A stretch of 18,405 bases of DNA from JANYCO01 sp031416415 (GCA_031416415.1 JANOTP010000170.1:1-18405), one strand, 5' to 3'. Positions 1-8,904 are shown, numbered from the stretch's first letter. Notes: generated from the sequence alone by a model not told the origin. A program made the numbers and translations.

Positions 1-1830
1 CACATTCAAGGGAGCTGTATTTGTATTTACAAATTGAATTCCATGACGATCGTTTGCAGGTGTACAATTAAAGCCATTGCTACAAACAACATTTCCTGCA
101 CCAGCGACCAAGCCACCGATAAGAACGTTCCCATTATTTCCATTCAAACTAATACCTGTATTTCCATTGCCTGCTGCGGTGAGCCCAGTAGCGTCTACTC
201 CAACATAGTTTCCTTGGATTGTAATTCCAGTAACATTTTCCACCATCACTCCTCCTCCATCCACAGAACTACAACCATAGGCAGTACCTCTCCCATTTCT
301 AGAAATAATATTTCGATCTGAAGTATTCGTTCCTCCAATAATCAACGATGTACTCGCTGAGGGATGTATATATAAACCTGTTTTAGAATTGCCAAAAGTA
401 GTACCCAAACCATTTTTATTCATTCCTATAACATTTCCTTTAAATACAAGATTATTTTTTGCGCCGCCTCGAATTTCAATACCGATACCTGTAGAAGAGG
501 CTACCACATTATTAATAAATACCATATTGGGAGCACTACCACCTGAATTCACTAAGATTCCCACCTGATTACCGTCAGTCCCAACCCCTTTAGATATAAG
601 ACCTGTAGCATCTGTTCCAATATAATTTCCAACAAGTGAATCCTGACCACCACCATCGTAATAAATACCCGAACCTCTATTGGGTGTTACAATTACGTTG
701 TAAAAAAACTTTGTATACTCTACTCCATTTCCATTTATATTAATACCGTGGTGATTATTTCCTGTACCATTTAAAATTAGTGTATTACCATCTGCAGCTA
801 AACCAATATAATTTTGCCCTATTTGTGTACTATCTGAATTAGAACCTTCCACAAATATTCCTTCCTGACCATTTCCAGAAATAATATTCCCCTCTCCCAC
901 ATTTCGTCCTCCTATCTCATTATAATGGCAACCGTCCTTAATCCTCACGCCGTTGGTGGTATTACCAATTGCAATAGTCCCCGCCAAATCCGTTCCGATT
1001 CTATTGTTGTATATTTTATTTCTTCTAGCAACACCACTTTCAATCAATACACCATAATTAGCTTTGGATAATACATTTCTTCTTCCCACACCTGTACCTC
1101 CTATCAAATTATAGTCGGATTGTTTTAGATACACCGCCGCATTTTGGATAGAACTTAATCCTGCAGAGCCCGCCAGATTGGTGCCTACATATAAACCGTA
1201 TACAGTATTGAATTTAGAATTAGTTTCAAAACGAAGAGCATCTTGCTTGTTGGTGATCCAAATTTTATATTCAGGATTTATAGAAAGATCACCCCCTATT
1301 GAATTATTGTTTGAATTGTTCAAATAAATTCCTGCACCGCCGTTACTGCCTGACACGACCTGAGCTAAGTCTACTCCTATCCAACATCCTCTTATAAAAC
1401 AATTATTGCTGTTGTTAAGATAAATACTTCCATTGTTAGCAAAGTCTACAAAATCTATTCCCTGAATAACACTACCATGACAAGTATTCAAATTAAAACA
1501 CTCTCCATATCCTGGACCGTCAATAGCTACTATTGGGTTGGAAATCCAACCAGGAGCAGAAAATCCATTAATCGTTACACCACCTATTACATTATTGAGC
1601 GTTGGATATAACGCTCCAATCACAATGGTTCCTGCCACATTAAAATTAATAGTATGAGGTCCTGTAGCGGCATTAGCAGAAACCTGATTCATACACCAAA
1701 GCAAATCTCCCTGATTGGCGGCAGTCATTGTATTATTATTCAATAAATTTGCAACGGTATAAATAGTTGCTTTTGATGAACTATTCATCAAAACAAACAA
1801 TCCAATTACAAGTACTATTTTTTTGACCAT
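1..1830 (-). CDS. Secreted parallel beta-helix repeat protein, C-terminus beyond left edge
   Basis: The reading frame is open for 610 codons from ATG at 1830 to the window edge, with no stop, so the C-terminus is missing. Residues 1-21 form a signal peptide (Lys-Lys, a hydrophobic core, then Ser-Ser-Ser-Lys-Ala). The rest is rich in Asn, Gly, Ile and Val and carries an imperfect repeat of the type N-x-IG-x-D-x-x-G at about residues 150, 215, 277, 341, 403, 467 and 542, usually followed by a G-I/V-x-I strand and an N-x-IGG turn. This pattern is typical of right-handed parallel beta-helix (PbH1/NosD-like) surface proteins. In Bacteroidota such proteins usually end in a T9SS sorting domain, which would lie outside the window; that is inference. 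No catalytic residues can be assigned, so adhesin or polysaccharide-acting roles remain open. The gene is transcribed divergently from leuS. Confidence 0.85.
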   Translation of the reverse strand, partial: MVKKIVLVIGLFVLMNSSSKATIYTVANLLNNNTMTAANQGDLLWCMNQVSANAATGPHTINFNVAGTIVIGALYPTLNNVIGGVTINGFSAPGWISNPIVAIDGPGYGECFNLNTCHGSVIQGIDFVDFANNGSIYLNNSNNCFIRGCWIGVDLAQVVSGSNGGAGIYLNNSNNNSIGGDLSINPEYKIWITNKQDALRFETNSKFNTVYGLYVGTNLAGSAGLSSIQNAAVYLKQSDYNLIGGTGVGRRNVLSKANYGVLIESGVARRNKIYNNRIGTDLAGTIAIGNTTNGVRIKDGCHYNEIGGRNVGEGNIISGNGQEGIFVEGSNSDSTQIGQNYIGLAADGNTLILNGTGNNHHGININGNGVEYTKFFYNVIVTPNRGSGIYYDGGGQDSLVGNYIGTDATGLISKGVGTDGNQVGILVNSGGSAPNMVFINNVVASSTGIGIEIRGGAKNNLVFKGNVIGMNKNGLGTTFGNSKTGLYIHPSASTSLIIGGTNTSDRNIISRNGRGTAYGCSSVDGGGVMVENVTGITIQGNYVGVDATGLTAAGNGNTGISLNGNNGNVLIGGLVAGAGNVVCSNGFNCTPANDRHGIQFVNTNTAPLNV

Positions 1831-2189
1831 GATCGTGTCTTATTATTTTAATTTTAGGAATTTATTACTTTATTTCTATTATTGTAACCAGCACGATAGG
1901 AAAAATTATTACTTAAAAATTGATTTTTTATGTTATAATAATTGTTTTTACAATAAATTAATATAATATAGTACAATATAATTATATATTATATTTATTA
2001 TTTCATATATTAAGATATAAGTATAATTTAAAAGATCTTTAAATTATTATATTTTAGGAGATAAAAATCAAGTGGATTAATTAAATATTTACGATTCATT
2101 ACTTCTTCCTATAATTTCCACAACACAAAAAAACATATCCAAATGGGCTAAAATTTGGCTACTTTTACAGTCTTTAATTTCAATTTATA
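1831..2189. other. AT-rich divergent intergenic region
   Basis: This is the region between the divergent beta-helix gene and leuS. Roughly 1910-2060 is almost pure A/T with many short TATA/ATAT palindromes. It should contain both promoters. I see no convincing copy of the Bacteroidota -7 motif TAnnTTTG; the nearest is TAAAATTTG (about 2149-2157), which has one base too many in the spacer, about 30 nt upstream of the leuS start. No ORF or RNA gene is recognisable here. Confidence 0.5.
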
Positions 2190-5105
2190 ATGAGCGAATA
2201 TAATTTCAAAGAAACTGAAAACAAGTGGCAGAAAATCTGGAAAGACAATCAAACTTTCAAAGCCGATAACAACAGTACTAAACCAAAATATTATGCATTG
2301 GATATGTTTCCCTATCCTTCTGGTGCAGGACTCCATGTTGGCCATCCGCTTGGCTACATTGCCTCAGATATTATAGCACGATACAAAAGAATTAAAGGAT
2401 ACAACGTATTACATCCAATGGGATTTGATTCTTTTGGACTTCCTGCAGAGCAATATGCTGTGCAAACAGGACAACACCCTGCTATCACCACTGAACAAAA
2501 TATAACTCGTTACATACAACAATTAGAAAAAATAGGTTTCTCTTACGATTGGAGTCGTGAAGTATGGACGAGTAAACCTGATTACTATCATTGGACGCAA
2601 TGGATCTTTATTCAACTTTTTCACGGTTGGTACAATAAAGAAACCAATAAGGCGGATACCATTCACAACCTTATCAAACTATTTGAAGTCTCTGGAAACA
2701 GCACCGTAAAAGCTGCCTGTGATGAAGACACAAAAGTATTCACGGCTGAAGAGTGGAAATTTATGTCGGAAAAAGAAAAATCCGATACGCTTTTAAAATA
2801 CCGCCTTACTTACATTGCTAATACTATGGTAAACTGGTGCCCTGCTCTAGGCACTGTTCTGGCCAACGAAGAAGTAGTAAATGGAGTTTCCGAAAGAGGC
2901 GGTCATCCTGTGGAACGCAAGAAAATGCAACAATGGATGATGCGTATCACTGCTTTCGCAGAACGATTACTTCAAGGATTAGATACTATTGACTGGCCAG
3001 AGCCAATGAAAGATATGCAGCGCTATTGGATTGGAAAATCTTTTGGTGCAGAGTTAAATTTCAAAGTGGTAGACAAGGATATTACACTTACTGTTTTCAC
3101 TACAAGAGTCGATACTACTTTTGGTGTAACGTATGTATCAATAGCTCCAGAGCATGAATTGATTTCAGAACTTACTACACCTGAATACAAAGAAGCCGTT
3201 ACAACATTTGTAACACAAGCTAAAAACCGTTCGGAGCGCGATCGAATGAGCGATGTAAAAACTGTTTCAGGACAATTTACGGGCAGCTACGTCGTCAATC
3301 CTTTTAACGGAGAAAAAATACAATTATGGATTGCTGATTATGTGTTGGCAGGATATGGAACTGGTGTTGTAATGGCTGTTCCTTCTTCAGACGAAAGAGA
3401 TTTCAAATTTGCGACACAATACAACCTACCAATCATAACCGTTCAAGAAGGTCCAAAAACGGATATCACCAAAGAAGATTTCGATCCCAAGGCGGGCACA
3501 ATGATTAATTCTGGTTTCTTAAATGGACTTGCAGTGCCTGAAGCAATTCAGAAGGCAATAAAATTTGTTGAAGAAAAAGGATTTGGTAAAGCAAGAACTC
3601 AATACAAAATGCGCGATGCAATTTTTGCACGTCAACGTTATTGGGGTGAGCCGCTTCCTGTTTATTATAAAGAAGGAATACCTCATACTATTGTTGAAAA
3701 AGACTTACCACTTGAACTTCCTCAGATTGACGAATATAAACCAACGGCAACCGGAGAGCCTCCTCTAGGCAGAGCTAAAAATTATACGTACAAAGGCTAT
3801 CCTCTAGAACTAAGTACCATGCCAGGTTGGGCAGGTTCTAGCTGGTATTTCTTGCGCTACATGGATCCTAAAAACATTACCAGATTTGCAAGTGAAAAAG
3901 CTGTAAAATACTGGAATCAAGTAGATCTTTATATTGGCGGAGCAGAACATGCTACGGGACATTTATTCTACTCTCGTTTCTGGAATATGTTTTTGTATGA
4001 TATGGGCTATGTAACGCATCCAGAACCGTTTAAGAAATTGATTAACCAGGGAATGATTCAGGGAAGAAGTAGTTTTGTATATAGACTAGGAAATACGAAT
4101 CATTTCATTTCTTTAAATTTGGCAAAAAAATGGTCAACATATACATTAAATGAAGAAACTGACAAATTTGGTATCGAGGAACTCGATGAATTATTATTTA
4201 AGTTTGGCGCATCTAATACATTAGAAGTTAAATATAAAGAAGAAAATGATGGCAGCATTAAAATAATCTATACTCCTAAAATAATTGCACTTCACGTAGA
4301 TGTAAATATTGTGCATAATGACGAATTAGATGAAGACGCTTTTAAAAAATGGAGAACAGATTTAGCTGATTCAAAATTTATCCATGAAGACGGAAAATAC
4401 ATATGTGGTTCCGAAGTAGAAAAAATGTCTAAGTCCAAATATAACGTTGTAAGCCCTGACGATATCTGCGACAAATACGGAGCCGACACGCTACGCATGT
4501 ACGAGATGTTCTTAGGTCCTTTAGAACAATTCAAACCATGGAATACAAATGGCATCGAAGGAGTATATAAGTTTCTTCGCAAACTTTGGAGGTTATTTTA
4601 CAATGAAGACGGCAAGCTAATTATTACGGACAACGCGCCTACTCCTGAAGAATTAAAAATACTTCACAAAACGATTAAAAAAGTAGAAGAAGATATCGAA
4701 CGCCATTCTTTCAATACATCGGTAAGTACTTTTATGGTTTGCGTAAACGAACTTTCTTCGCTTAAATGCAACAATAAAAAAATATTGGAAGAATTGATAA
4801 TCGTTCTTTCTCCTTATGCTCCCCACATTACAGAAGAGCTATGGGAACTACTTGGTCATACAGAAAGTATTAGCCTTGCTACCTATCCTCAATGGAAACA
4901 GGAATACATGACTGAAAGTGAATTTGAATATCCAATTTCTATTAATGGAAAAATGCGTGCTAAAATTAACTTTCCACTCGACATGCCTGCTGCTGATATA
5001 GAAAAACAAGTATTGGCAAACGAAGCGGTACAGAAGTGGTTGGAAGGAAAAGCACCAAAGAAAATCATTGTTGTACCTAATAGAATTGTTAACGTTGTAC
5101 TTTAA
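2190..5105 (+). CDS. leuS: Leucyl-tRNA synthetase
   Basis: This is a cytoplasmic class Ia synthetase that charges tRNA-Leu with leucine using ATP. The 971-residue product has the HIGH signature as HVGH at residues 49-52 and KMSKS at 745-749. The CP1 editing domain shows the threonine-rich TTRVDTT at 304-310 and MAVPSSDERD at 395-404, where Asp404 matches the conserved editing aspartate. The zinc-domain region NWCPALGTVLANEEV lies at 215-229. Residues about 620-735, between the catalytic core and KMSKS, are longer than in E. coli LeuRS and resemble the insert typical of Bacteroidota enzymes. The anticodon-binding domain follows (Pro/Leu-rich helices, LSPYAPHITEELW at 873-885). The frame is intact. 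No SD-like site precedes the ATG, as is usual in this phylum. The next gene starts 69 nt downstream on the same strand, so co-transcription is likely. Confidence 0.98.
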   Translation: MSEYNFKETENKWQKIWKDNQTFKADNNSTKPKYYALDMFPYPSGAGLHVGHPLGYIASDIIARYKRIKGYNVLHPMGFDSFGLPAEQYAVQTGQHPAITTEQNITRYIQQLEKIGFSYDWSREVWTSKPDYYHWTQWIFIQLFHGWYNKETNKADTIHNLIKLFEVSGNSTVKAACDEDTKVFTAEEWKFMSEKEKSDTLLKYRLTYIANTMVNWCPALGTVLANEEVVNGVSERGGHPVERKKMQQWMMRITAFAERLLQGLDTIDWPEPMKDMQRYWIGKSFGAELNFKVVDKDITLTVFTTRVDTTFGVTYVSIAPEHELISELTTPEYKEAVTTFVTQAKNRSERDRMSDVKTVSGQFTGSYVVNPFNGEKIQLWIADYVLAGYGTGVVMAVPSSDERDFKFATQYNLPIITVQEGPKTDITKEDFDPKAGTMINSGFLNGLAVPEAIQKAIKFVEEKGFGKARTQYKMRDAIFARQRYWGEPLPVYYKEGIPHTIVEKDLPLELPQIDEYKPTATGEPPLGRAKNYTYKGYPLELSTMPGWAGSSWYFLRYMDPKNITRFASEKAVKYWNQVDLYIGGAEHATGHLFYSRFWNMFLYDMGYVTHPEPFKKLINQGMIQGRSSFVYRLGNTNHFISLNLAKKWSTYTLNEETDKFGIEELDELLFKFGASNTLEVKYKEENDGSIKIIYTPKIIALHVDVNIVHNDELDEDAFKKWRTDLADSKFIHEDGKYICGSEVEKMSKSKYNVVSPDDICDKYGADTLRMYEMFLGPLEQFKPWNTNGIEGVYKFLRKLWRLFYNEDGKLIITDNAPTPEELKILHKTIKKVEEDIERHSFNTSVSTFMVCVNELSSLKCNNKKILEELIIVLSPYAPHITEELWELLGHTESISLATYPQWKQEYMTESEFEYPISINGKMRAKINFPLDMPAADIEKQVLANEAVQKWLEGKAPKKIIVVPNRIVNVVL

Positions 5106-5174
5106 GATTTTAGATGCACGCTATGGAATACAAGAAAACTCTTGATCCTGCATCTGGTATCTAGTTTAAAAATT

Positions 5175-5936
5175 ATGAAAAAACTCTTATTTATCATAGT
5201 ACTAATTTTGGTGACTAACCAAGTATCACAAGGGCAAAAGCTAGTCAGCAAAATATCCAAAGAGATTTGTGAATGCCTTGAAAAATATGGCGACTTACAA
5301 AATCAAATAGAGATTGAAGCAGCAATGGAAAGTTGCATTATGAAATCTTCGATGAAAAATCTAGATGCTATAAAAAAAGATATGGGCATTGATATGACAC
5401 AAGGCGAATCGTCTGGTCGACAGTTTGGAGAAATTATAGCGTATGAGCTTATCAAAAAATGTGATGTGTTTCTAAAATTTATCATGAGAGTTTCTACCGA
5501 TGAAACTACTCCTCTTGACTCTACAGGTACTTATGAAGAAGCAAGTTTTCAGAATCCTGATTTAGTACCTTACGAAAAATTCTCTACAGATACTATGACT
5601 GCTAGTTCCAATGATTGTTTGGCAATTAGAAATGGGAAATATATCTACATAACAGACAATCCCGATAAAACAGATTATTTTGTTTTAGACGATAAAAAAT
5701 GTACAGAATACCACGACAATGGAAAGTATATTTCACACTATAATATTAAATGGAAAAACGAATGTCAATATGAATCTATTTTTGTGGAAAGCACCAATCC
5801 AGAAATCAATAACCTACTTTCAAAAGGTGATAAAATAAATTATCAGATTTTAGGTATCTATTCCAATACCGTTTATATAAACCTTGATTATAAAGGGTTT
5901 TCTAAAACATTTAAAATGTTGGTTCAAAAAAAATAA
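5175..5936 (+). CDS. Secreted Cys-containing protein of unknown function
   Basis: I start the gene at the second in-frame ATG (5175), because it opens a textbook signal peptide (MKKLLFIIVLILV... ending near Gln21). The ATG at 5142 would place 11 extra residues in front of that. The mature part (253 aa in total) has an N-terminal helical half with a CxC pair in ICECLEKYGD and further Cys in MESCIMKS and IKKCDVF. This pattern resembles small periplasmic proteins of Bacteroidota with paired cysteines. The C-terminal half, from about residue 150, is predicted beta-rich (NGKYISHYNIKWKNECQYES...). I recognise no catalytic motif and assign no function. It sits between leuS and the DinB-like gene, the latter starting only 7 nt after its stop, so the three probably form one transcription unit. 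Confidence 0.8.
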   Translation: MKKLLFIIVLILVTNQVSQGQKLVSKISKEICECLEKYGDLQNQIEIEAAMESCIMKSSMKNLDAIKKDMGIDMTQGESSGRQFGEIIAYELIKKCDVFLKFIMRVSTDETTPLDSTGTYEEASFQNPDLVPYEKFSTDTMTASSNDCLAIRNGKYIYITDNPDKTDYFVLDDKKCTEYHDNGKYISHYNIKWKNECQYESIFVESTNPEINNLLSKGDKINYQILGIYSNTVYINLDYKGFSKTFKMLVQKK

Positions 5937-5943
5937 TTACTGC

Positions 5944-6402
5944 ATGGAATTTATATTTGAAACGCTGAAACAAATAAGAGCGAATACTTGGAAGGCAATA
6001 GACGGATACAGCGAGGAGCAGCTCAACAAGATCCCAGAAGGCTTTGGGAATAATATTGCGTGGAACCTAGGTCACATGGTAGCTACACAGCAAATACTCT
6101 GTTATAAATTGAGTGGCGCAAACGTACTGCTTCCTGATTCATTTATTTCTTTATACAAAAAAGACAGCTCTCCAAAAGACTGGACAAAACCTGCAGATTT
6201 AAAAGAAATAAAAAACTATTTCGAAGTAACGAACGAAGCATTTTTAGCAGATTACGTTAAAAATATTCTCAACAATTATAAACCCTACACCACATCAGCA
6301 GGTGTAACCCTCAACACCATTGAAGACGCTCTAATTTATAATTACGGCCACGAAAACCTTCACTATGGAGTTATTTTAAATCTTAAGAAATTAGTACGTT
6401 AA
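5944..6402 (+). CDS. DinB-family (DinB_2 fold) putative metal-dependent protein
   Basis: The 152-residue protein has the four-helix DinB/YfiT-like architecture. Three histidines sit where the family binds its divalent metal: His44 in NLGHMVATQ, and His136 and His140 in YGHENLHYG. The start at 5944 is chosen because the frame upstream overlaps the preceding gene in another frame, while MEFIFETLKQIR begins the first helix as in the family. DinB_2 proteins (PF12867 type) are thiol-dependent transferases or hydrolases of mostly unknown substrate. Only 7 nt separate it from the preceding secreted-protein gene, so it is probably co-transcribed and translationally coupled. It lies just before the cassette-like region, and its downstream side holds the first GTTAGCGG motif. 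Confidence 0.88.
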   Translation: MEFIFETLKQIRANTWKAIDGYSEEQLNKIPEGFGNNIAWNLGHMVATQQILCYKLSGANVLLPDSFISLYKKDSSPKDWTKPADLKEIKNYFEVTNEAFLADYVKNILNNYKPYTTSAGVTLNTIEDALIYNYGHENLHYGVILNLKKLVR

Positions 6403-6426
6403 GTTATTATATCAAAGTAGTTGTTT

Positions 6427-6443
6427 GCCCAGCGTTAGCGGGC
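6427..6443. other. Hairpin with GTTAGCGGGC cassette-type boundary motif
   Basis: GCCCAGCGTTAGCGGGC folds as a GCCC.GC/GC.GGGC stem around GTTA. It lies 25 nt after the DinB stop. The GTTAGCGGGC part (6434-6443) recurs before other accessory genes (7204, 11886) and is nearly complementary to GCCCAATAAC (7168-7177) at the other end of the next unit (8 of 10). It could be an attC-like right end or a weak terminator for the leuS operon, since no long T-run follows. Confidence 0.4.
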
Positions 6444-6579
6444 TTTGCGTAAACGTGCCGCACATACTTTATTTGTGGGTGCAACAATAACATATCAATC
6501 ACCTTATTATATGAGAATTTATTTAAACTCCTTATATCCAATATTGACTACCCTTAAAGCAGAACTTAAAACTATATAA

Positions 6580-7157
6580 ATGAATAATGGAGGCTCCGCA
6601 GCAGCTTTTAAGACAACGAAGGACAACCCAAACACCACAATGCCTACAATAGAAATAGCTTCAATTAATTCTACTGGACTTGGACTGAACCAAGCTGACT
6701 TGATATTGCTATAATTGAAGAAAACAAACTGGAAAGTCATCGTGGACTTTTTTACGACCTCCTCCGACAACAAAAAGGCATAATCGTTCATATTGGAAAT
6801 CCTGAATTTAAAAACAACAAAGACGGCGGCTTTTTCGCTGGACAAATTATTGATTGGGATTTTGAACCTATAGAAATTTTCTTTCCAGAGTTTGAAGAGA
6901 ATGACCTTACAAATAATAGTGGAGCAAATCAACAATTTAGATTCAAATTTTTAGAACAGTATAAAACGGACATTAATAAAATACTTAATATTGCACTTAC
7001 CAACTCTCCTATCAAAAAAATATACTTTCTGACAGACTATCAGTTCGGACCTGAAAATGGAAACACAGAAATTATTTTTACAATCAGTGACCTTTGGACG
7101 AAACACGATACCGAAGGACTTAGTTTGAACACAATGTATGAACTATATGGAAAATAG
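6580..7157 (+). pseudogene. Frameshifted hypothetical gene in a cassette-like unit
   Basis: An ATG at 6580 opens a frame (MNNGGSAAAFKTTKDNPN...) that ends at TAA 6712-6714. A clearly coding-like frame without any usable ATG overlaps it from 6699 and runs to TAG 7155-7157 (LDIAIIEENKLESHRG... IIDWDFEPIEIFFPEF...). The two join well at Asn-Gln-Ala-Asp/Leu-Asp around 6697-6702 if one base has been lost, giving about 193 residues. Upstream, in the first frame, a 22-codon stretch from ATG 6511 ends in TAA directly against the 6580 ATG, so the original start may be further upstream with a nonsense codon as well. I do not recognise the family; the second half is acidic and mixed alpha/beta. The gene looks inactivated, unless the shift is a sequencing error or programmed. 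Confidence 0.6.
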
Positions 7158-7167
7158 AAAAAATACA

Positions 7168-7212
7168 GCCCAATAACAAGTAGTGTTTGTATATGCAGAA
7201 TGTGTTAGCGGG
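7168..7212. other. Cassette-type boundary (attC-like), short
   Basis: It begins with GCCCAATAAC, 11 nt after the stop of the frameshifted gene, and ends with GTTAGCGGG (7204-7212), 104 nt before the GNAT gene. TGTTTGT inside the site can pair with ACAAACA just downstream of the GTTAGCGGG. The left motif is an imperfect complement of the GTTAGCGGGC that begins the preceding unit. This is an inference from pattern; at 45 bp it would be short for an attC site. Confidence 0.35.
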
Positions 7213-7316
7213 AACACAAACAAAGGCATAAATAATATTAAAAGAGTTTTGGAACAATAAAAATACGGAACTAAGAATAGCGATTTAAAAAACATTACTT
7301 ATCGGTAAACAATTAA

Positions 7317-7886
7317 ATGGAAAATATCACAATTTCAAAAGCCACTAATTTTGACATTTCAGGAGTACTTGATTTACAAAGCAAATACCTAGTTTCTAAT
7401 TTAACAGAGATTGAGAAAAAAGAAGGTTTTGTTACTACACCATTTACTGTGCAACAAATCGAAAAAATAATCCTAGAGGATGGACTTTTTATTGCCAAAG
7501 ATGATAATAAGATAATTGCTTATGTATACGCAGGAAGTTGGGACTACTTTAGCCAGTGGCCTATTTTCCCATTCATGACAAATCGTTTTGATAATCTTTC
7601 TTTCAAAAACACTATGATCTCTACAACAAATAGTTTTCAATATGGACCGATTTGTATTGACATAAAATATAGGGGGACTGTTCTTTTAAAGAATATATTT
7701 GAATTTATGCGAGTTAATTTACAAAACAGATACCCGATTAGTGTGACTTTTATTAATAAAATAAATGGTCGTTCTTTTAAAGCCCACACAGAGAAATTGA
7801 ATTGGATAGTAATTGATGAATTTGAATTTAACAATAATAATTTCTGGATGTTGGGATTTGACATGAATGTTAGCGTAATAAAATAA
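7317..7886 (+). CDS. GNAT-like N-acetyltransferase
   Basis: The protein has 189 residues with a GNAT layout. The first strand and helix are ITISKATNFDISGVLDLQSK. Strands carry LFIAKDDNKIIAYVYAG (about 57-73), as in the beta2-beta3 region. Residues 109-120 (YGPICIDIKYRG) lead into a helix at the position of the acetyl-CoA-binding motif A. The usual R/Q-x-x-G-x-G/A loop is reduced to RGTVLL, so the cofactor loop is divergent and activity is uncertain. Its substrate cannot be predicted. The gene stands alone on the plus strand, preceded by a GTTAGCGGG motif and followed almost at once by REP-like repeats that may have replaced its downstream boundary. Confidence 0.7.
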   Translation: MENITISKATNFDISGVLDLQSKYLVSNLTEIEKKEGFVTTPFTVQQIEKIILEDGLFIAKDDNKIIAYVYAGSWDYFSQWPIFPFMTNRFDNLSFKNTMISTTNSFQYGPICIDIKYRGTVLLKNIFEFMRVNLQNRYPISVTFINKINGRSFKAHTEKLNWIVIDEFEFNNNNFWMLGFDMNVSVIK

Positions 7887-7911
7887 ATAAAATCGCCGAC
7901 CATCACAAACA

Positions 7912-8191
7912 CTGCTGGCGCAAGTCTCTTGACTTGTGCCTACTATTTTTAAGCCCTCTGGGCGGTCTTGTGAAACCAAATGTTACAAAAATTATTCGTA
8001 ATTTATAAACTAAATGAATAATGAATTTCCATTCGTATATCTACAATAAACCTGCTGGCGCAAGTCTCTTGACTTGTGCCTACTATTTTGTAGCCCTCTG
8101 GGCGGTCTTGTGAAACCAAATGTTACAAAAATTATTCGTAATTTATAAACTAAATGAATAATGAATTTCCATTAATATATCTACAATAAAA
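7912..8191. repeat. Two direct copies of a 140-bp REP-containing unit
   Basis: The units 7912-8051 and 8052-8191 are almost identical. Each starts with CTGCTG then the hairpin GCGCAAGTC-TCTT-GACTTGTGC, followed by a second small hairpin GCCC-TCT-GGGC, then about 85 bp of AT-rich sequence. A 4-base foot next to a perfect hairpin is the form of REP elements mobilised by RAYT (TnpA-REP) transposases. No such transposase lies in the window. The hairpin also recurs inverted at 8231-8287. Confidence 0.8.
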
Positions 8192-8230
8192 ATAATAAGT
8201 TAGTAATTATAAAACATCTGCCAATATTCA

Positions 8231-8287
8231 CCGCCCAGAGGGCTACAGATTAATAAGCACAAGTCAAGAGACTTGCGCTAGCAACAG
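8231..8287. repeat. Inverted copy of the REP-like element (BIME arrangement)
   Basis: Read on the minus strand, this stretch carries the same two hairpins in the same order (GCGCAAGTCTCTTGACTTGTGC, then GCCCTCTGGGCGG) as 7912 and 8052. The AT-rich tail is not shared. Together with the two direct copies it makes a head-to-head mosaic like a BIME. It lies between the 3' ends of the GNAT gene and the minus-strand chlorite-dismutase-family gene, and so could also act as a bidirectional transcript end. Confidence 0.75.
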
Positions 8288-8355
8288 TAAATAACGGAGT
8301 ATAAAAAACTTCATTATGGTATATTGAATCTATATAAATACGTAAAATAGTTACC

Positions 8356-8904
8356 TTATACTTTTATTAGCCTAATATCAATTTCCCTGTCCACATATTT
8401 CCACTCTTCAGTTGTTCTCAATGTAGCAACAAGTTCTTCAAAAGCATCTGAATCAGAAGGTGCATATTCAAACCAAGTAAGAAAATCAAATGGTTCGCCT
8501 ATATCTCTGCAATGATATAACTTCCTTGCAATTGCTGGCAGGTAATTTAGACCTGTTTGAGTATGATGTGATTTAGTTTCAAATATTTTTCTTCTTTCAT
8601 CTTGTGCTAGTGTCCACCAAGCATCTGATTTTCGCATCGGAATAAGCGCTGCGAGAGTTGCAGAGGGTCTACCCAGATCTGCTTGTATAGAAACTAATTT
8701 TTCTTTTTCCTGTTGCTCAGTATACCTCAAATTACTTATTAGTCCTTTTAACGCCCAAATCCCTTCATTAGACTTTAAGTTACTAGTTTTAATTATTCGA
8801 AGGAAAGAAACGTTTTCAATAGGTTCTCCAATTATAGTCTCCATTTTCAATACCTTCCAATCTCCTAAATTATCGCCTATAAAATCATAAATATTATCCG
8901 TCAT
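8356..8904 (-). CDS. Chlorite dismutase family heme protein
   Basis: The 182-residue product matches the short (clade 2 type) chlorite dismutase family, PF06778. The core reads KSDAWWTLAQDERRKIFET (92-110), then SHHTQTGLNYLPAIARKLYH (112-131) and a C-terminal ferredoxin-like half (FDFLTWFEYAP, EEWKYVDREIDIRL). His131 in KLYH is at the position of the proximal heme ligand. Whether the distal arginine needed for chlorite breakdown is present needs an alignment, so the activity could be chlorite decomposition or another heme/peroxide function. I start at ATG 8904. An ATG at 8928 would add an uncharacteristic hydrophobic 8-residue leader. It is the only minus-strand gene in the accessory region, isolated, with repeats on both sides. 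This might reflect acquisition by transfer. Confidence 0.88.
   Translation of the reverse strand: MTDNIYDFIGDNLGDWKVLKMETIIGEPIENVSFLRIIKTSNLKSNEGIWALKGLISNLRYTEQQEKEKLVSIQADLGRPSATLAALIPMRKSDAWWTLAQDERRKIFETKSHHTQTGLNYLPAIARKLYHCRDIGEPFDFLTWFEYAPSDSDAFEELVATLRTTEEWKYVDREIDIRLIKV

Noticed and set aside
34..321. Plus-strand 95-aa ORF
   Set aside because: It is a shadow of the minus-strand beta-helix gene, whose 610-codon open frame and repeated IG-x-D motif are clear.
4292..4582. Minus-strand ORF inside leuS
   Set aside because: It lies entirely within an intact leuS, antisense to the KMSKS region.
2190..5105. Residues about 620-735 of LeuRS as an intein or foreign insertion
   Set aside because: An insert of this type at this site is usual in Bacteroidota LeuRS; it has no intein splice motifs and the frame and base use are continuous.
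6519..6935. Minus-strand 138-aa ORF
   Set aside because: It is antisense to two joined plus-strand frames with better protein character and has no family resemblance.
7868..7875. GTTAGCGT as a cassette boundary
   Set aside because: It lies inside the last codons of the GNAT gene, with no complementary partner and in the wrong position for a left end.
7637..7979. Two minus-strand ORFs over the GNAT gene end and REP unit
   Set aside because: They overlap the GNAT coding frame and the REP hairpins and resemble no protein family.
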